A DNA stretch of 64,000 nucleotides, taken from Hypericum androsaemum (taxonomy: Eukaryota > Streptophyta > Magnoliopsida > Malpighiales > Hypericaceae). The stretch is taken from NCBI GenBank assembly GCA_963995505.1, contig OZ023187.1:16579176-16643175 (forward strand), written 5' to 3'. The notes under the pieces are model-generated. The model was not told the DNA's origin, did not search any database, and saw only the letters and a program-made list of their open reading frames with translations. Both the position numbers and the translations under genes were made by a program. Positions 12,554-23,380 of the stretch are shown one piece after another; position 1 is the stretch's first letter, and each line of letters opens with the position of its first letter.

Positions 12554-14253
12554 ATGGCTTCCCTTCCTCTAACTTCCCTTCTCCTTCTCCTCATCACAGT
12601 TCTAACCACAATTCCGTTGACCATGTCAGGAACTGTAATGGAGGACCTTGCAAACTTGCAACCCCCACCAGACTTCAACACCACAATCACTTCCAATTGC
12701 CTCAACAACCCTTCACTCAGATACTGCAACTTCTCATCGTCCACCATCAACCTCGGCGAGATCTTTCGCTTCACGATCGTTGCGAGTCATCTCTGTAACG
12801 AATCCCGCAACCCGAATTGCGTGGAGTCCTTCCAGGGAATAGACCTCAGGAACCGTCCGAGGGTTGCACCACTTTACCTGTCATTTGACTTCTTTTGGAA
12901 GTACTGTCCTTTAACCATCCTGTCCATTGACTTGTCCAATAATTCCTTGAAGGGTAATTTTCCGATCAATGTTCTAAGTTGTACACAAATCCAGGCGCTT
13001 GATTTGAGCCTCAATGGACTTACGGGTGATTTCCCAATAGAAAGGTTCACTCCTCTTGGAAACCTGACATTCCTCAACCTGTCATACAACCATTTCTCTG
13101 AGAGCAAGATTTCAGACTCCGAGTTCTTCAAGCGGTTCAATTCGTCGAGTTTCATTCGTTCCGGTTTAGTTCCGAGTCACAGGATTTACAGCATCAAGGC
13201 TATAGTCCTGTTGCTTGGATTTCCGGTGTTGGTGGTTCTGATGGTTGGTTGCTTTTGGTGGCTATGTTTCCAAAGGCCAGACTACTTGCCAGGGTTTCTT
13301 CAGTTTGATTACAGGTTTACACTACCAATCCTGAAGGCTGCAACCAACGGGTTTTCGCGGAGGAACCTCGTGGTTGAGGGCGATCATGGGATCAATATAT
13401 ACAAAGGGCGCATCAGGGACGGGACTAAAGTTCGGATAGAGATTTACCGGAGCAATGACAGTACTTCCAGGGAAGACAAGCGGAGGTTCATCGAGGAATG
13501 TAAGGTTCTTGTTCAGTTGAGACACGATAACCTCGTTCGGATACTTGGTTGGTGTGGTAACAGGAACCTGAGGGCCATTGTAGCCGAATGGACGGATGGG
13601 GAGAATGTGGAAATGTGGCTCTCTGGGTCTGCCCCTCCCTGGAACCAAAGGCTAAAAGTGCTAAAAGGCGTCGCGGAAGGCATGTGCTATCTGCAGCAGC
13701 ATTGGCCTGATGTTGGATGTGATCTCAGGACGAGGAGCGTGCTCCTGTCCCACAACCAAGAGCCTCTCATTTCGCGGTTCAAGATCGGATACCACGACAG
13801 CCATGATAAGAGTGTGTTAATTCTTCTGCTCTTTTGATCTTAACTAGTCATTTTCCCCTGCCACTTGAACTAGTTATGATTTGTATTGCAGGGATCTACA
13901 GGTTCGGACTATTCCTACTGGAGATGATAACCAACAGGAGGATAACCGCGGAACCTGAGCGAGGGGCATCGGGATTCATAGATTACGTCAGAGAAAACTA
14001 CCCGGAAAATCTGCAGAATGTGATTGATTGCAGGATGAAGCTGCCTGAAAGCATGCTGGAACAAGCTAAACACGGGATCGGATTGGGACTAATGTGTACT
14101 GATCTATCCACCAGCAAGCACCCAAGCTTGAACCATATCGCGGGTATGCTAACCAGCGTCTACGCCACTTGCCAGGTCTCAGGATTCCAGAACCATGGCA
14201 GACATCATGGGGAGGGAAGCAGAAGGCACAAAAGCATCCAAACCAGAAGTTAA
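12554..14253 (+). CDS. LRR receptor-like pseudokinase (copy A)
   Basis: Two exons (12554-13811 and 13892-14253, GT-AG, joined AAGA|GG) give 539 residues. In order: signal peptide (1-25), Cys- and Asn-rich head, two or three LRRs (about 118-180, with LTILSIDLSNNSLKGNFP), transmembrane helix (213-239), and kinase-like domain from about 255. The kinase is degenerate at three key places: no glycine loop (VVEGDHGINIYKG), Glu in place of the VAIK lysine (VRIEIY), and VGCDLRTRSVLL for HRDLKxxN with SRFKIG for DFG. Structural motifs after the activation segment persist (IYRFGLFLLEMIT). The frame is open throughout, so I call it an intact pseudokinase gene, perhaps a signalling scaffold. Its start is the first ATG before the hydrophobic signal. 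It faces PMD-A tail to tail, 545 bp apart, an arrangement echoed in three later units. Confidence 0.75.
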
Positions 14254-14798
14254 AATGTGTAGTTGCAGCAGCCATTAGTTCTTTGTCTTTAGATCCTGTA
14301 ATGCAATGTCAAGAATCCTAGGATACCTATTATTATAACAAACAGATGGACAGCCGGTTCTCTGTGATCTTCAATCTCCATTATCGTATCCGCAAAGTTC
14401 GAACTCGATATCTTATTTAAGAGAATCTAAACCAAGTTACCACTTGAACAAACGCTTAAGCACAATAAATGGTATTAGAAGTGTCATTGCAGCTCATAAA
14501 ACTGTTTCCGAGTACGTAAATATAATGCTGCAACCAAGATGAAGTAATTAGTTGATCCAAGCGGTAACTAACTTGAATTCCCCGAAAGTTTTGGGTTCAA
14601 ACCTTACCCTTAACTCTTTTAAAACCAGACATTGATCAAGAAAAAGATGCAGCAGTGTAATTAAGCATTCTTGCTATCGACTAAATAACTAAGTTCCCAC
14701 TCTGCTTCTCAATATTTCTTAACAAAACTACCACCTACGTAGTTACATGGATTCACATGTCCAAACTACAAGAACAAACTAGTTGACTATCACAAATA
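14254..14798. other. Shared 3' flank of receptor gene and PMD-A
   Basis: This convergent intergenic segment contains the 3' UTRs of both genes. It carries the landmark strings TCGAACTCGATATCTT, ATGATGCTGCAACCAAGATGAA-like and AAAAAGATGCAGCAGTGTAA, repeated with variation at the equivalent position beside PMD-B, -C and -D. It therefore serves as a marker of the duplicated unit. Confidence 0.6.
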
Positions 14799-17054
14799 TC
14801 AATTCGCACGAGCAACCATTGATTTTATCTCAGCCAGTTCTCTCTCAAGACGAGCGATCCGGACGTTGACATCTGTTTCTGGCGCTTCGTTGGTATTGTC
14901 TCCATTCTCTTGTGCAGTCCCATTTGAGTTGTCCTGACAGTCCAAATGCGTAACATCATTCTCAGCAATCGCATGGCTCGCCGTTCCAGCTGATGCGCTA
15001 ATCTGTCCAACGACGTGTGCAGATTCTCTTGCTTCTCCCGCTGTTACTTCCATCCGACCATTAGCGCATCCTTTGTCGTGAAGTCTGCCATCCGGATCAG
15101 CCACTTTAAGATTGTTCCTTGATGTTGTGTTAGCATCACAAACACGCCTATCTGCTTCTGTTTCATCATCCTCATCAGACTCAATGTTTATGATGTTGGG
15201 GGAATAACCACAATTGATTTCCACTCCTGGCGCTTTGCTAGTATGGTTTCCATTCTCTTCTTTGGTCCCTTTCGAGTTGTCCCGACAGTGAAGATGGTTA
15301 TCGTTCTTCTCAGATCTCACATGGCGTGCCATGGTAGCTGATGTCCCAATCTGTCCACTGGCTCGAGCAGATTCTCCCACTTGTCCTGCTGTTGGTTTCA
15401 TCCCACCATTAGTGCATCCTTTGATGCAAAGTCTGCCATCCCGCTCAGCCAGTGAAAGATCATTCCCTGATGTTGCATTAGTATCAAAAACTCTCCTCTC
15501 TACTTCTGCTTTATCATCCTCATCATAGTCCTCGATGTTTATGATACTATAACCAGGAGGGACATCTCCGGTGTTGTTTGCATTTACAATTACCACAGTC
15601 CCATGTGCCCTCTTCAACCTTTTAATTGAGGTTCTCTTTCTCCGCACAACTTTATGCATCACATCATCCAGCAATCGTGGAGGACCACCTGCACCGAACG
15701 ATATTGCCTGCTTCTTCCACCATTCGAAATATCTTATTGTAACATTAGCCTCGAACAATCTTGATGGCATATAAATTTCAGTGGCTCCAAATCGTCTCAT
15801 ATAATTTTTGGTCCAAGCATTTTCCAAGCTCTCCTCTCCCACTACGAAATTGAAAGGAATATCTTGATCCAGTCCAAATTGCAACGCAACTCGGTGTGGG
15901 AAGTAATTCTGCACACAGTCAAGTCCGACCAACTTCGATACTCTCAAGCACATAGCAAACATCTGCAAGTCCAAATCATATTCCATATTTTGGAATCCTT
16001 CTTTCTCCCTATAGAACTTTGGAATTTTCCAGCCATTAATTCCTATCGTGTAAGGTCGCCAACAAAAAGTCTCTCCCGCTGAGTCTAATGCCAACTTCAC
16101 ATTGTTTACCTTCTCAGGTTTCACATTGTCCCACATAAATGATCTTGGATCACCAACCTTTATGCAATTACGCATTGGCTGAAAAACAGGGAACCTCTCC
16201 CAAGCCCAAAGCTGAACAAGCTGAATCTGTGAGTTAAGACATAGTATTGACCGGTCACCCCGGCTGGACGATTTCAGCAAACTCAAGTCCCTGTAAATGC
16301 CAGCAAGAACAGCTGGAGCAAGAGCCAAACGCTCCTTCTTGGCCAACCGTGTTGCCAAACAGAACTGGTGAATCCTGAACCTTTGAGAAGAATCACTGAA
16401 AAGAATCGGATGCAGCCACATCGAAAGAAATGCCTCATGTTCGATGTCACTGCCACTACCCTTGAATTCCTTTATCCAATCACTTCGTTTAACATAGTTA
16501 ACTGCTCCCTTTGCAAGTTCTTTCATAGCTTTTGCTAACTCAACTTCAGCTGTCTCTTTCACTTTGGTCCTTGGAAAAACAGGGGAACCAAGAACAGAGT
16601 ACCCTCCCAAAATGGCCACATCCTCTAGAGTCAGAGTAGCTTCCCCCCAAGGGAACACGAATGAGTTGGTCTCAGGGCACCATTTCTCTGCTAACCCCAT
16701 GATCAGCTCGTAGTCCCGCTCGCACGTCGAAGTAGAACCGATGATCGCTGAATAGATACCAGCTTTTTCCCAAACTTCATGATACTCAGGCTTCAAGTGG
16801 TTGACCCATTCCTCCCAATCCGACTTGTGGAATCCCCAGGCAGTAAAACGGACCTTTGAAGACCCAAGAGCCGGGTTCAAAACAACAGCAGAGGAGGATT
16901 GAGGAAGGGAAGTGGACCCGGAAAGTGTAAAGTTTGAAACTTTAGGGGGTGTAAGGAAATGGGCTCTCCTCAAGATTGGTGTAGAGTTACCCATTGGAGA
17001 CACCATCATCTCCTCTCTCTCCTCGACCAAGCCTCCTCCTCCCACCTCCTCCAT
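14799..17054 (-). CDS. Plant mobile domain protein, PMD-A
   Basis: A single exon of 751 residues with ATG at 17052-17054. Residues about 70-460 form a plant mobile domain (PF10536 type), with the hallmark LAEKWCPETNSFVFPWGEAT (121-140) and LEDVAILGGYSVLGSPVF (143-160). A basic nuclear-localisation-like stretch RRKRTSIKRLKR lies at 471-482. The tail is acidic and disordered: two repeats of about 115 residues (501-616 and 617-728), each starting with a hydrophobic-acidic motif (IINIEDYDEDD, IINIESDEDD), then a short coiled coil (VRIARLERELAEIKSMV, 731-747). In this family MAIN and MAIL1 act with PP7L in transposon silencing and genome stability; the role of the At1g50750-like branch is unknown. 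The old name aminotransferase-like has no catalytic support. Confidence 0.9.
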   Translation of the reverse strand: MEEVGGGGLVEEREEMMVSPMGNSTPILRRAHFLTPPKVSNFTLSGSTSLPQSSSAVVLNPALGSSKVRFTAWGFHKSDWEEWVNHLKPEYHEVWEKAGIYSAIIGSTSTCERDYELIMGLAEKWCPETNSFVFPWGEATLTLEDVAILGGYSVLGSPVFPRTKVKETAEVELAKAMKELAKGAVNYVKRSDWIKEFKGSGSDIEHEAFLSMWLHPILFSDSSQRFRIHQFCLATRLAKKERLALAPAVLAGIYRDLSLLKSSSRGDRSILCLNSQIQLVQLWAWERFPVFQPMRNCIKVGDPRSFMWDNVKPEKVNNVKLALDSAGETFCWRPYTIGINGWKIPKFYREKEGFQNMEYDLDLQMFAMCLRVSKLVGLDCVQNYFPHRVALQFGLDQDIPFNFVVGEESLENAWTKNYMRRFGATEIYMPSRLFEANVTIRYFEWWKKQAISFGAGGPPRLLDDVMHKVVRRKRTSIKRLKRAHGTVVIVNANNTGDVPPGYSIINIEDYDEDDKAEVERRVFDTNATSGNDLSLAERDGRLCIKGCTNGGMKPTAGQVGESARASGQIGTSATMARHVRSEKNDNHLHCRDNSKGTKEENGNHTSKAPGVEINCGYSPNIINIESDEDDETEADRRVCDANTTSRNNLKVADPDGRLHDKGCANGRMEVTAGEARESAHVVGQISASAGTASHAIAENDVTHLDCQDNSNGTAQENGDNTNEAPETDVNVRIARLERELAEIKSMVARAN

Positions 17055-17483
17055 TTCTGGGTTTCAACAGTCTTCTTTTTGAAAACAAAGGAAACAGACC
17101 AACAAGATGCAAATAAAGTTTTAAACTTTACTTAGAATGGGACAATAGCAAGGAATTTTAAAAAAAAAACCTTTTAGTGAAGCATTGATACCCTAATCTC
17201 TTCTTCTTGCTCTTGAGTCCTCTGCAGTTTATTGAAAAAAAAGGAGGAAACAGTGAAAAAGTGAGAATAAGAAGAAGAGAACACAGAGATTAAAAACCAA
17301 CAACACAAAAAATGTGGATCATTACAAAATGTTGTAATAAAGAATCAAGCTTTAACCATTTTCAGTCTCAAACACTCTATGAGAAGAGACAAAAAGAAGG
17401 AAGGAAGGAAGAAAGAATTTACCTGAAAGGAAGGATGCACTTATACTGTAGAGGTGGAGGTGGAGGTGGAGGTGGAACACTCT
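17055..17483 (-). promoter_or_regulatory. PMD-A leader with GAGGTG minisatellite
   Basis: Purine-rich leader conserved in all PMD copies. A splice-donor-like CAG|GTAAAT on the minus strand (exon edge 17423) is kept at the same place in the other copies as CAG|GTAAAA, suggesting a 5' UTR intron. Immediately upstream lies a (GAGGTG)n minisatellite at 17451-17475. The leader is cut at 17484 by a transposon whose 8-bp target duplication AACACTCT is part of the conserved leader (AACACTCTCTCCTAAT). Confidence 0.55.
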
Positions 17484-19443
17484 GGGTTTTTTTTCTGTTT
17501 GGTGTTACTATTTAGCACATTTTGTCAAAAAGGAGTCCGATTTTAAAGTATTTTAGGAGTGGTGTCCACGTGGCACGAATACCAAAAAAAGTCGGATCTT
17601 GGTCCAAGATCCGACTTTTTTCGTCGGATGACCAAGATCCGACTTTTTTTTGGCGAATCTATCATCCGGCCAAAAAAGTCCAAGATCTGACTTTTTTGGT
17701 CGGATCTTGGTAGATAAGATATCCGCCGAAATCTTCAAAAAAATTCGGATGACCAAGATCCGACATAATACGTCGGATCTTGGTAAAATAGACATAACAT
17801 GTGTTTTGTCTTGGTGGTAGAAAGTGCTATTTTTTACTCAATGGTCATAGGTTATATTCCTACTTCTTACAATCTTGCTTTTAATTTTTACTATCCAACA
17901 GAAATATTATATTAAATAAATTATATTGTAATAATTAGACAAATAATTCTTGATAGCCAAATTGGTTTAAGTTGTGGTCTTTAGACCTAAGGTCACAGGT
18001 TCAATACTTAACTTTGGCAATTTTTTTATCACTTCGTTTTACTAAATCATTCACTAATATTAAAACAAAATTTTTTATTAAATATGGTGAATATTAAAAA
18101 TTATGGTGAACATTAAATCACTTCGTGAATGATCGGTGTTGAAATTATGGTGAATGATTTAGTAAAACGAAATTATGGTGAATGATTTAGTAAAACGAAG
18201 TGATAAAAAAAATTATCAAAGATTAATTTAGTAAAACGAAGTGATAAAAAAATTATGGTGAATATTAAATCATTCACTAATACTAAAACAAATTTGTTGA
18301 ATATTAAAAATTATGGTGAATATTAAATCACTTCGTGAATGATCGGTGTTGAAATTATGGTGAATGATTTAGTAAAACGAAGTGATAAAAATTTTGAACT
18401 TATGGTGAATGATTTAGTAAAACGAAGTGATAAAAAAATTGATAGCCAAATTGGTTTAAGTTGTGGTCTTTATACCTAAGGTCACAGGTTCAATACTCGA
18501 CTGACAATTTTTTTATCACTTCGTTTTATTAAATCATTCACTAATATTAAAACAAATTTTTTTATTAAATATGGTGAATATTAAATTATTCACTAATATT
18601 AAAATGAAATTGGTGAATATTAAAAATTATGGTAAACATTAAATCACTTCGTGAATGATCGGTGTTGAAATATGGTGAATGATTTAGTAAAACGAAATTA
18701 TGGTGAATGATTTAGTAAAACGAAGTGATAAAAAATTCGAACTTATGGTGAATGATAGTAAAACAAAGTGATAAAAAAATTGTCAAAGATTAATTTAGTA
18801 AAACGAAGTGATAAAAAAATTATGGTGAATATTAAATCATTCACTAATATTAAAACAAAATGAATATTAAAAATTATGGTGAATATTAAATCACTTCGTG
18901 AATGATCGGTATTGAAATTATGGTGAATGATTTAGTAAAACGAAATTATGGTGAATGATTTAGTAAAACGAAGTGATAAAAAAATTGTCAAAGTCAAGTA
19001 TTGAACTTATGACCTTAGGTCTAAAGACCACAACTTAAACCAATTTGGCTATCAAAAATTACTTGTTTAACTTTTACAGTTGAATTTATTTAATATAATA
19101 TTTCTGTTGGATAGTAAAAATTAAAAGCAAGATTGCAAGAAGTAGGAATCGAACCTATGACCATTGAGTAAAAAATGGCACCTTCTACCACCAAGACGAA
19201 ACGCATATCATGTCTATTTTGCCAAGATCCAACTTTTTATGTCGGATTTTGGTCATCCAAATTTTTTTGAAGATTTCGGATATCTTATCTACCAAGATCC
19301 GACCAAAAAAGTCGGATCTTGGACCAAGATCTGACTTTTTTTGGCGTCCATGCCACGTGGACACCACTTCTGCAATACTTTAAAATTGGACTCCTTTTTG
19401 ATAAAATATGATGAATAGTAACACCAAACAGGAAAAAAAACCC
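17484..19443. mobile_element. 1960-bp long-TIR (foldback-like) DNA element
   Basis: The termini are GGGTTTTTTTTCTGTTTGGT and its near-perfect inverse, and the inverted arms extend several hundred bases on each side. A perfect 8-bp target duplication AACACTCT flanks it (17476-17483 and 19444-19451). The arms carry clustered AAGATCCGAC palindromes. The centre (about 18030-18980) consists of direct and inverted copies of a string like GAATGATTTAGTAAAACGAA followed by GTGATAAAAAAATT. No transposase is encoded, so it is non-autonomous. An 8-bp duplication suits hAT, whereas long G-starting arms suit Mutator-like elements; superfamily unresolved. Confidence 0.85.
17808..18020 (+). repeat. tRNA-like blocks in the left arm
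   Basis: Two blocks resemble tRNA-derived pol III promoters. Block 1 (17808-17872) starts TTGGTGGTAGAA and has a decayed B-box region GGTTATATTCC; its inverse in the right arm (19138-19197) keeps a perfect B box, GGTTCGATTCC, at 19145-19155 on minus. Block 2 (17951-18020) has an A-box-like TAGCCAAATTGG and a B-box-like GGTTCAATACT. It recurs at about 18440-18512, and inverted at about 18987-19058. The acceptor stems do not pair, so these are not functional tRNA genes. Confidence 0.5.
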
Positions 19444-19632
19444 AACACTCTCTCCTAACAACTCATAATAAAAGTTGATTTGAAATTTCTTGATAAATAA
19501 ACAAATAAACATTGTAAAGTATTTTAACAAATTTTTATAAATCACTCAAATAATACAAAATGTTTATTATCTTTTAAATTTTATTATAAGTAAATGAGTT
19601 CCCCCTATTAACATACATTGTCTTTTTTTTAT

Positions 19633-20746
19633 TGTAAGAATCGGAAAACTAAAGTGAGAACTTTATAAAGTTTGGGAGAGTAAAGGGTAATTTTCCATAA
19701 TTAGGGTAAGTTGGGGCGGATTAGGGTTGAAAGCCTATATAAATAGGCCTTTAGGCCGTCCATTCTGTCAGCCTATATAACACCCACGGATTTCCTCTCA
19801 TTGTGAAGGTGAGGAGCAAAATCTGTCTCTGGAGGAGGTGCCAAGGGAGGACGAGACCATCCGGGAATCGCTGTACGAGGAGGGTAAGTTACTAATCCTG
19901 TTCTCTCCTCGTAAACTCGTTTCTGAATAATTTCTGTTATAAGTCACGTGTTTGCCTCTCAAACAAAAGGTGGAGAAGACGAATCTGTAAGGGGACGAGT
20001 TGGATTCGAGAGGGTCCCGGACAGATCGTTGGATTAGGCTCGTGAAAGTTTAAAGAGTTAGGAGCCACGTCATGTAAGTGGGAATTGTGTCAGCCTGGAA
20101 CACGTATGGCTTGAGTTCGGGATCTGGCTTAAGCTGATCTCTTTACTGCTAGAAAAATATATTTTGGTAATATTGATTTCTCGAAGATCTGATCCGTATT
20201 ATGTTGAAATCGTACCGTATGCTATGCTTCCGTCCGAATTCTATTTGTGGGAAAAATTGATTGTGCGTACTTATGTCCAAAATCGAATTATGTTAAGTGT
20301 ATGATAGGATAGTCGGATAGGGAATACTCTCGTGGATACGTTACGTTCCGAAATTATGTGTGTTTAGTTGGCTAGATAGTCGGATAGAGAGATCTTTTTG
20401 ATTTGCAAGGTGAAATCATTTTTCTGTAATTTGTTTACTTTGTTTCGTTGCACTTACTGAGTTTATCAACTCACCCTAGCTGTATGTGTTTCAGATTGTT
20501 CAGGTGGGAACCAGGATCAGGAGTAGAGTGATTCATCTGCATATATCATCACGGTTTTCTGCCCAAATAATAAAGACTATTGAAATTTCAGCTTTTAGTA
20601 TTTATTCAGATTTCGAAATATTTAAATCACTTTGGATGTTTCAGATTTTTCGTTTTGGATAATTGATTCATTTCTTAATAAGGTTCGACGCCTTTTGGGG
20701 TAATTAATATTTCGGGCTTTATTGCTTCTATTTCCGGTTCCCGACA
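19633..20746 (+). mobile_element. Solo LTR, 1114 bp
   Basis: It starts TGTAAGAATCGG and ends CCGGTTCCCGACA, imperfect inverted ends of the TG...CA type. A perfect 5-bp target duplication TTTAT (19628-19632 and 20747-20751) interrupts an R-unit, whose uninterrupted form elsewhere reads TTTTTTTAATAAATAGAGCC. A TATA-like CCTATATAAATAGG lies near 19733, and the CACTTACTGAGTTTATCAAC string near 20451 is of a kind seen in plant Ty3/gypsy LTRs. No internal coding region, primer site or second LTR is present. The gypsy assignment and the strand are tentative. Confidence 0.75.
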
Positions 20747-20751
20747 TTTAT

Positions 20752-21900
20752 AAATAGAGCTTTATTTCAAGAAATACGTAAAAGTTTTCGCACCAGTAAT
20801 AGAAATCTTTCAACAATTAGATTACAATCCGCTGCACTGGTACGGAACTAGACCCAAAAACATCAAACAAATTAAAACACAGAGAGAGACCAGCAACAAT
20901 GACAGGACTGTCGCCGTAGCAGTTTCTCCCTTAAATTTACCACCCAATAAGAGAATGAATTTGTTTTTAAGAATGAATATATTCTCAAAAAATAAGAGAA
21001 TGAATTTTAAAACCAAAAGTCAATCAATAAAGTTCTCCCATGTTTCAGTTTTATATATTTATTTTCAGAGTCGGTCAAGCCCTAAATAGGGTGTAACTAT
21101 TTCAATAGTATTTTTTATATTCGTAAAATTTGATTTATATTTTTTAGTAAATTAAAGTCTTTTATCACTTTGATTAACTTCCATTGGTCTGACAAATAAT
21201 TTATAACAATTTCGTTATTAATTATATTTAGTATTAAAATATAAAATAATTTTAAATATTCTCAATTTATATTTACAAGTACTAAAATTTAGGTTAATTA
21301 CTTTTAATTTAATAAAATTGAATAACGTTGAAAATGTTGGATCTAGCCCAATCAATTCAATCAAATGAATAGTCGTCGATCATTGGTCCAAAATTTTGGG
21401 TTGATCTAACATATTTTGGATCACTCGGACTGCGTTTTTAAAGATAATTATTTGTACAGATTTTCATTTTCTAAAGGAGAAACAAGGCCTTTTTTTTTGG
21501 TCGAGGCCTTCGCCATACTGCAATCCTGAAAGGTATTAACTTTTCCTTCTTTGTCTGTTTTCCTACATTGTTGTTCGTCTTAAAATATGTAAAGAATGGA
21601 ACTTTCCTACACCATTTTAGACAGGTCCAGGGTAAAGGGCTGATCTGCTGGTAAGTGTGGGATCAATTTTATTTGCAATGATACGAATTGAATTTTAGAC
21701 TTATATTAATTTTTATATATTTTGTGCCATCCAATCAAGTGTCTTTCACAGAAACTAGTTTTTTTTTTTGAAATGGAGAGGCAGGGAACCGGATACACAA
21801 CGGGCTTTAGATTTGTCATGCAATTCTGTTTGGGCTAAACTGCATCAGGGATCTATTTTTGGTCTTGGGCTTATATGTAACTAGCTTGGTATATTATACT
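20752..21900 (+). repeat. R-unit copy 1
   Basis: This is the first of a family of AT-rich repeats of about 1-1.3 kb filling the space between PMD genes. Ordered landmarks are: AAATAGAGC(C/T)TTATTTC; ACAATTAGATTACAATCC; AAAACAAAGAGAGAG; CCACCCAATAAGAGAATGAA; ATCATTGGTCCAAAATTTTG; GGTTGATCTAACATATTTTG; GGTCGAGGCCTTC; and GGCTGATCTGCTG. It has no coding potential. Because the landmarks keep the same order in every copy, insertions into them can be read out directly. Confidence 0.8.
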
Positions 21901-22269
21901 GTAAAATTTTGTAGAACGATACTAATGTCAAGATAGAGTTCACTCATATTGAGGTGCTATCAGTTTTTTGATAGATTTTATCGCGATAAAATTTTACTAA
22001 GGCCGGCAGTTGTAACCTCGAAAGAGGGAATTTTACACTACCTAAGTTGTAATATAATTATTAATAAAGAGGACTATTTATAAAAAAGGTGAAAAAGAAC
22101 ACTCTTTCCTAATAACTCATAATAAAAGTTGATTTGAAATTTCTTTCACGTGATAAATAAACAATGTAGAATATTTGATTTTAACAGATTTTTAAGACAT
22201 CACTCAAATAATACAAAATGTCTAAAATTTATTATAAGTAAAACTGTTTTCCTATTAACGTAGTTTTTT
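21901..22269. other. R-unit tail and orphan PMD leader fragment
   Basis: After R-unit 1 a piece of PMD leader appears at about 22085-22170 (AAGAACACTCTTTCCTAATA, then AAAGTTGATTTGAAATTTCT) with no PMD gene beside it. The next R-unit begins and is interrupted at 22270. No gene is visible. Confidence 0.6.
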
Positions 22270-23186
22270 GGATAAATTATGCTGAGGTCCCTAGGGTATA
22301 GTCAAATAAATAATTTGGTCTCTGTATTTCTGAAATGCATGCAGTCGTCCCCGTATTTTGGTTAAATTATATTCTCGAGTCCTTCGCTAAAGTCATAAGT
22401 CTTTTTTCATAGAAATAACTTATATGCCCTTATAAAAAATTATATATTACTTTCTCCCCTCTCGGCGTCTCCTACCGTTTTCTCCGGCAACAACCATAGG
22501 TCCAAGTCTAGCTCACCATTCTTGCTGCTGTCGAGAAACAAATGGGGTTGGGGTTCCGTTTCAAAAAAAATGGGGTTGAGCTTCGGCTTCGGCTTCAGTT
22601 TGTCCCTTCAAGAGTTCGGTCGCATCTGCTTCTGTCTCAGGGCCCAACCACAAAGATGACGCTTTCGTGGACAAGAAAACGTATATACCTTTTTAATCGA
22701 CGACGATTTCGTGAACAACAACGCCGATTTCGTGAACAAGAACCCTAATTCTCGTGGTTCTCTAGACAATGCTCTCTCACTAATTTTCTTTTTTCCAAAT
22801 TAAAGCCCTCTATTTTGTTGACATATAAGATGAAGAATATGATGGAGGTGGAGGAGACCCACCGCTCCAACCTCTCGATTGTCATTTTCTCTGCATGCTC
22901 AGAGCCAGAATTCTGTGGGTATTGGTCGAATCGTCTACGGCGGGACCATGCCGGAGAAGATGAACGGGTGTTTGGGTAGACCAGAGAAGACGACTGAAGT
23001 TTTAGGTCGAGCAAAGTGAGGGTATAAGAGTAATTTCAAAGATAAAATAATAATAAATGGGATGATGTCGGCGAGAGACCCGAGAGTATAATAAAATAAA
23101 CTACAAGGACAGTTACAAGTATTTAAAAAATATAGGGACCAAATCATCTATTTGACTATGCTCCAAGAGCTTGAAATAATTTACCC
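22270..23186. mobile_element. Mutator-like non-autonomous element, 917 bp
   Basis: The ends are GGATAAATTATGCTGAGGTC and the inverse GGGTAAATTATTTCAAG, with inverted similarity for about 150 bp per side (ATAGTCAAATA-ATAATTTGGTC region). The flanks T(A/G)GTTTTTT (22261-22269 and 23187-23195) fit a 9-bp target duplication with one mismatch, typical of Mutator. The site is the homopolymer start of an R-unit. The interior (22440-23010) is less AT-rich and has short frames without recognisable domains, so gene capture is possible but unproven. Confidence 0.7.
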
Positions 23187-23195
23187 TGGTTTTTT

Positions 23196-23380
23196 TAATA
23201 AATAGAGCTTTATTTCTATTTTTTTAGAATGCCTTATTTCTAGTTATACGTAAAAAAATTGCACCAGATAATATAAATCTTCCTACAATTAGATTACAAT
23301 CTCGCTCGACCAACAAATTTTATTCTGCCACGTGTCTAGTCAATCGGTCGTCTGCTCTTTTAGTACGAAACTACCCCGCA
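23196..23380 (+). repeat. Partial R-unit
   Basis: A truncated R-unit carrying the early landmarks (AATAAATAGAGCTTTATTTC, CAATTAGATTACAATCTC, GCCACGTGTCTAGTCAA). It breaks off at the following transposon-like block, after which the same landmark (CATGTGTCTAGTCAAC) reappears near 24329, so two partial units lie in tandem here. Confidence 0.7.

Noticed and set aside
12370..12798. Alternative overlapping frame at the 5' end of the receptor gene
   Set aside because: It runs out of frame through the signal-peptide and LRR coding region; the frame starting at 12554 has the domain order and continues across the intron.
14799..17054. Aminotransferase function for the PMD genes
   Set aside because: Aminotransferase-like is a legacy database name; there is no PLP-lysine motif or fold evidence, only the plant mobile domain.
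17951..18020. tRNA gene in the long-TIR element
   Set aside because: A/B-box-like strings are present but the acceptor stem does not pair and the anticodon arm is not formed; kept only as a tRNA-like block.
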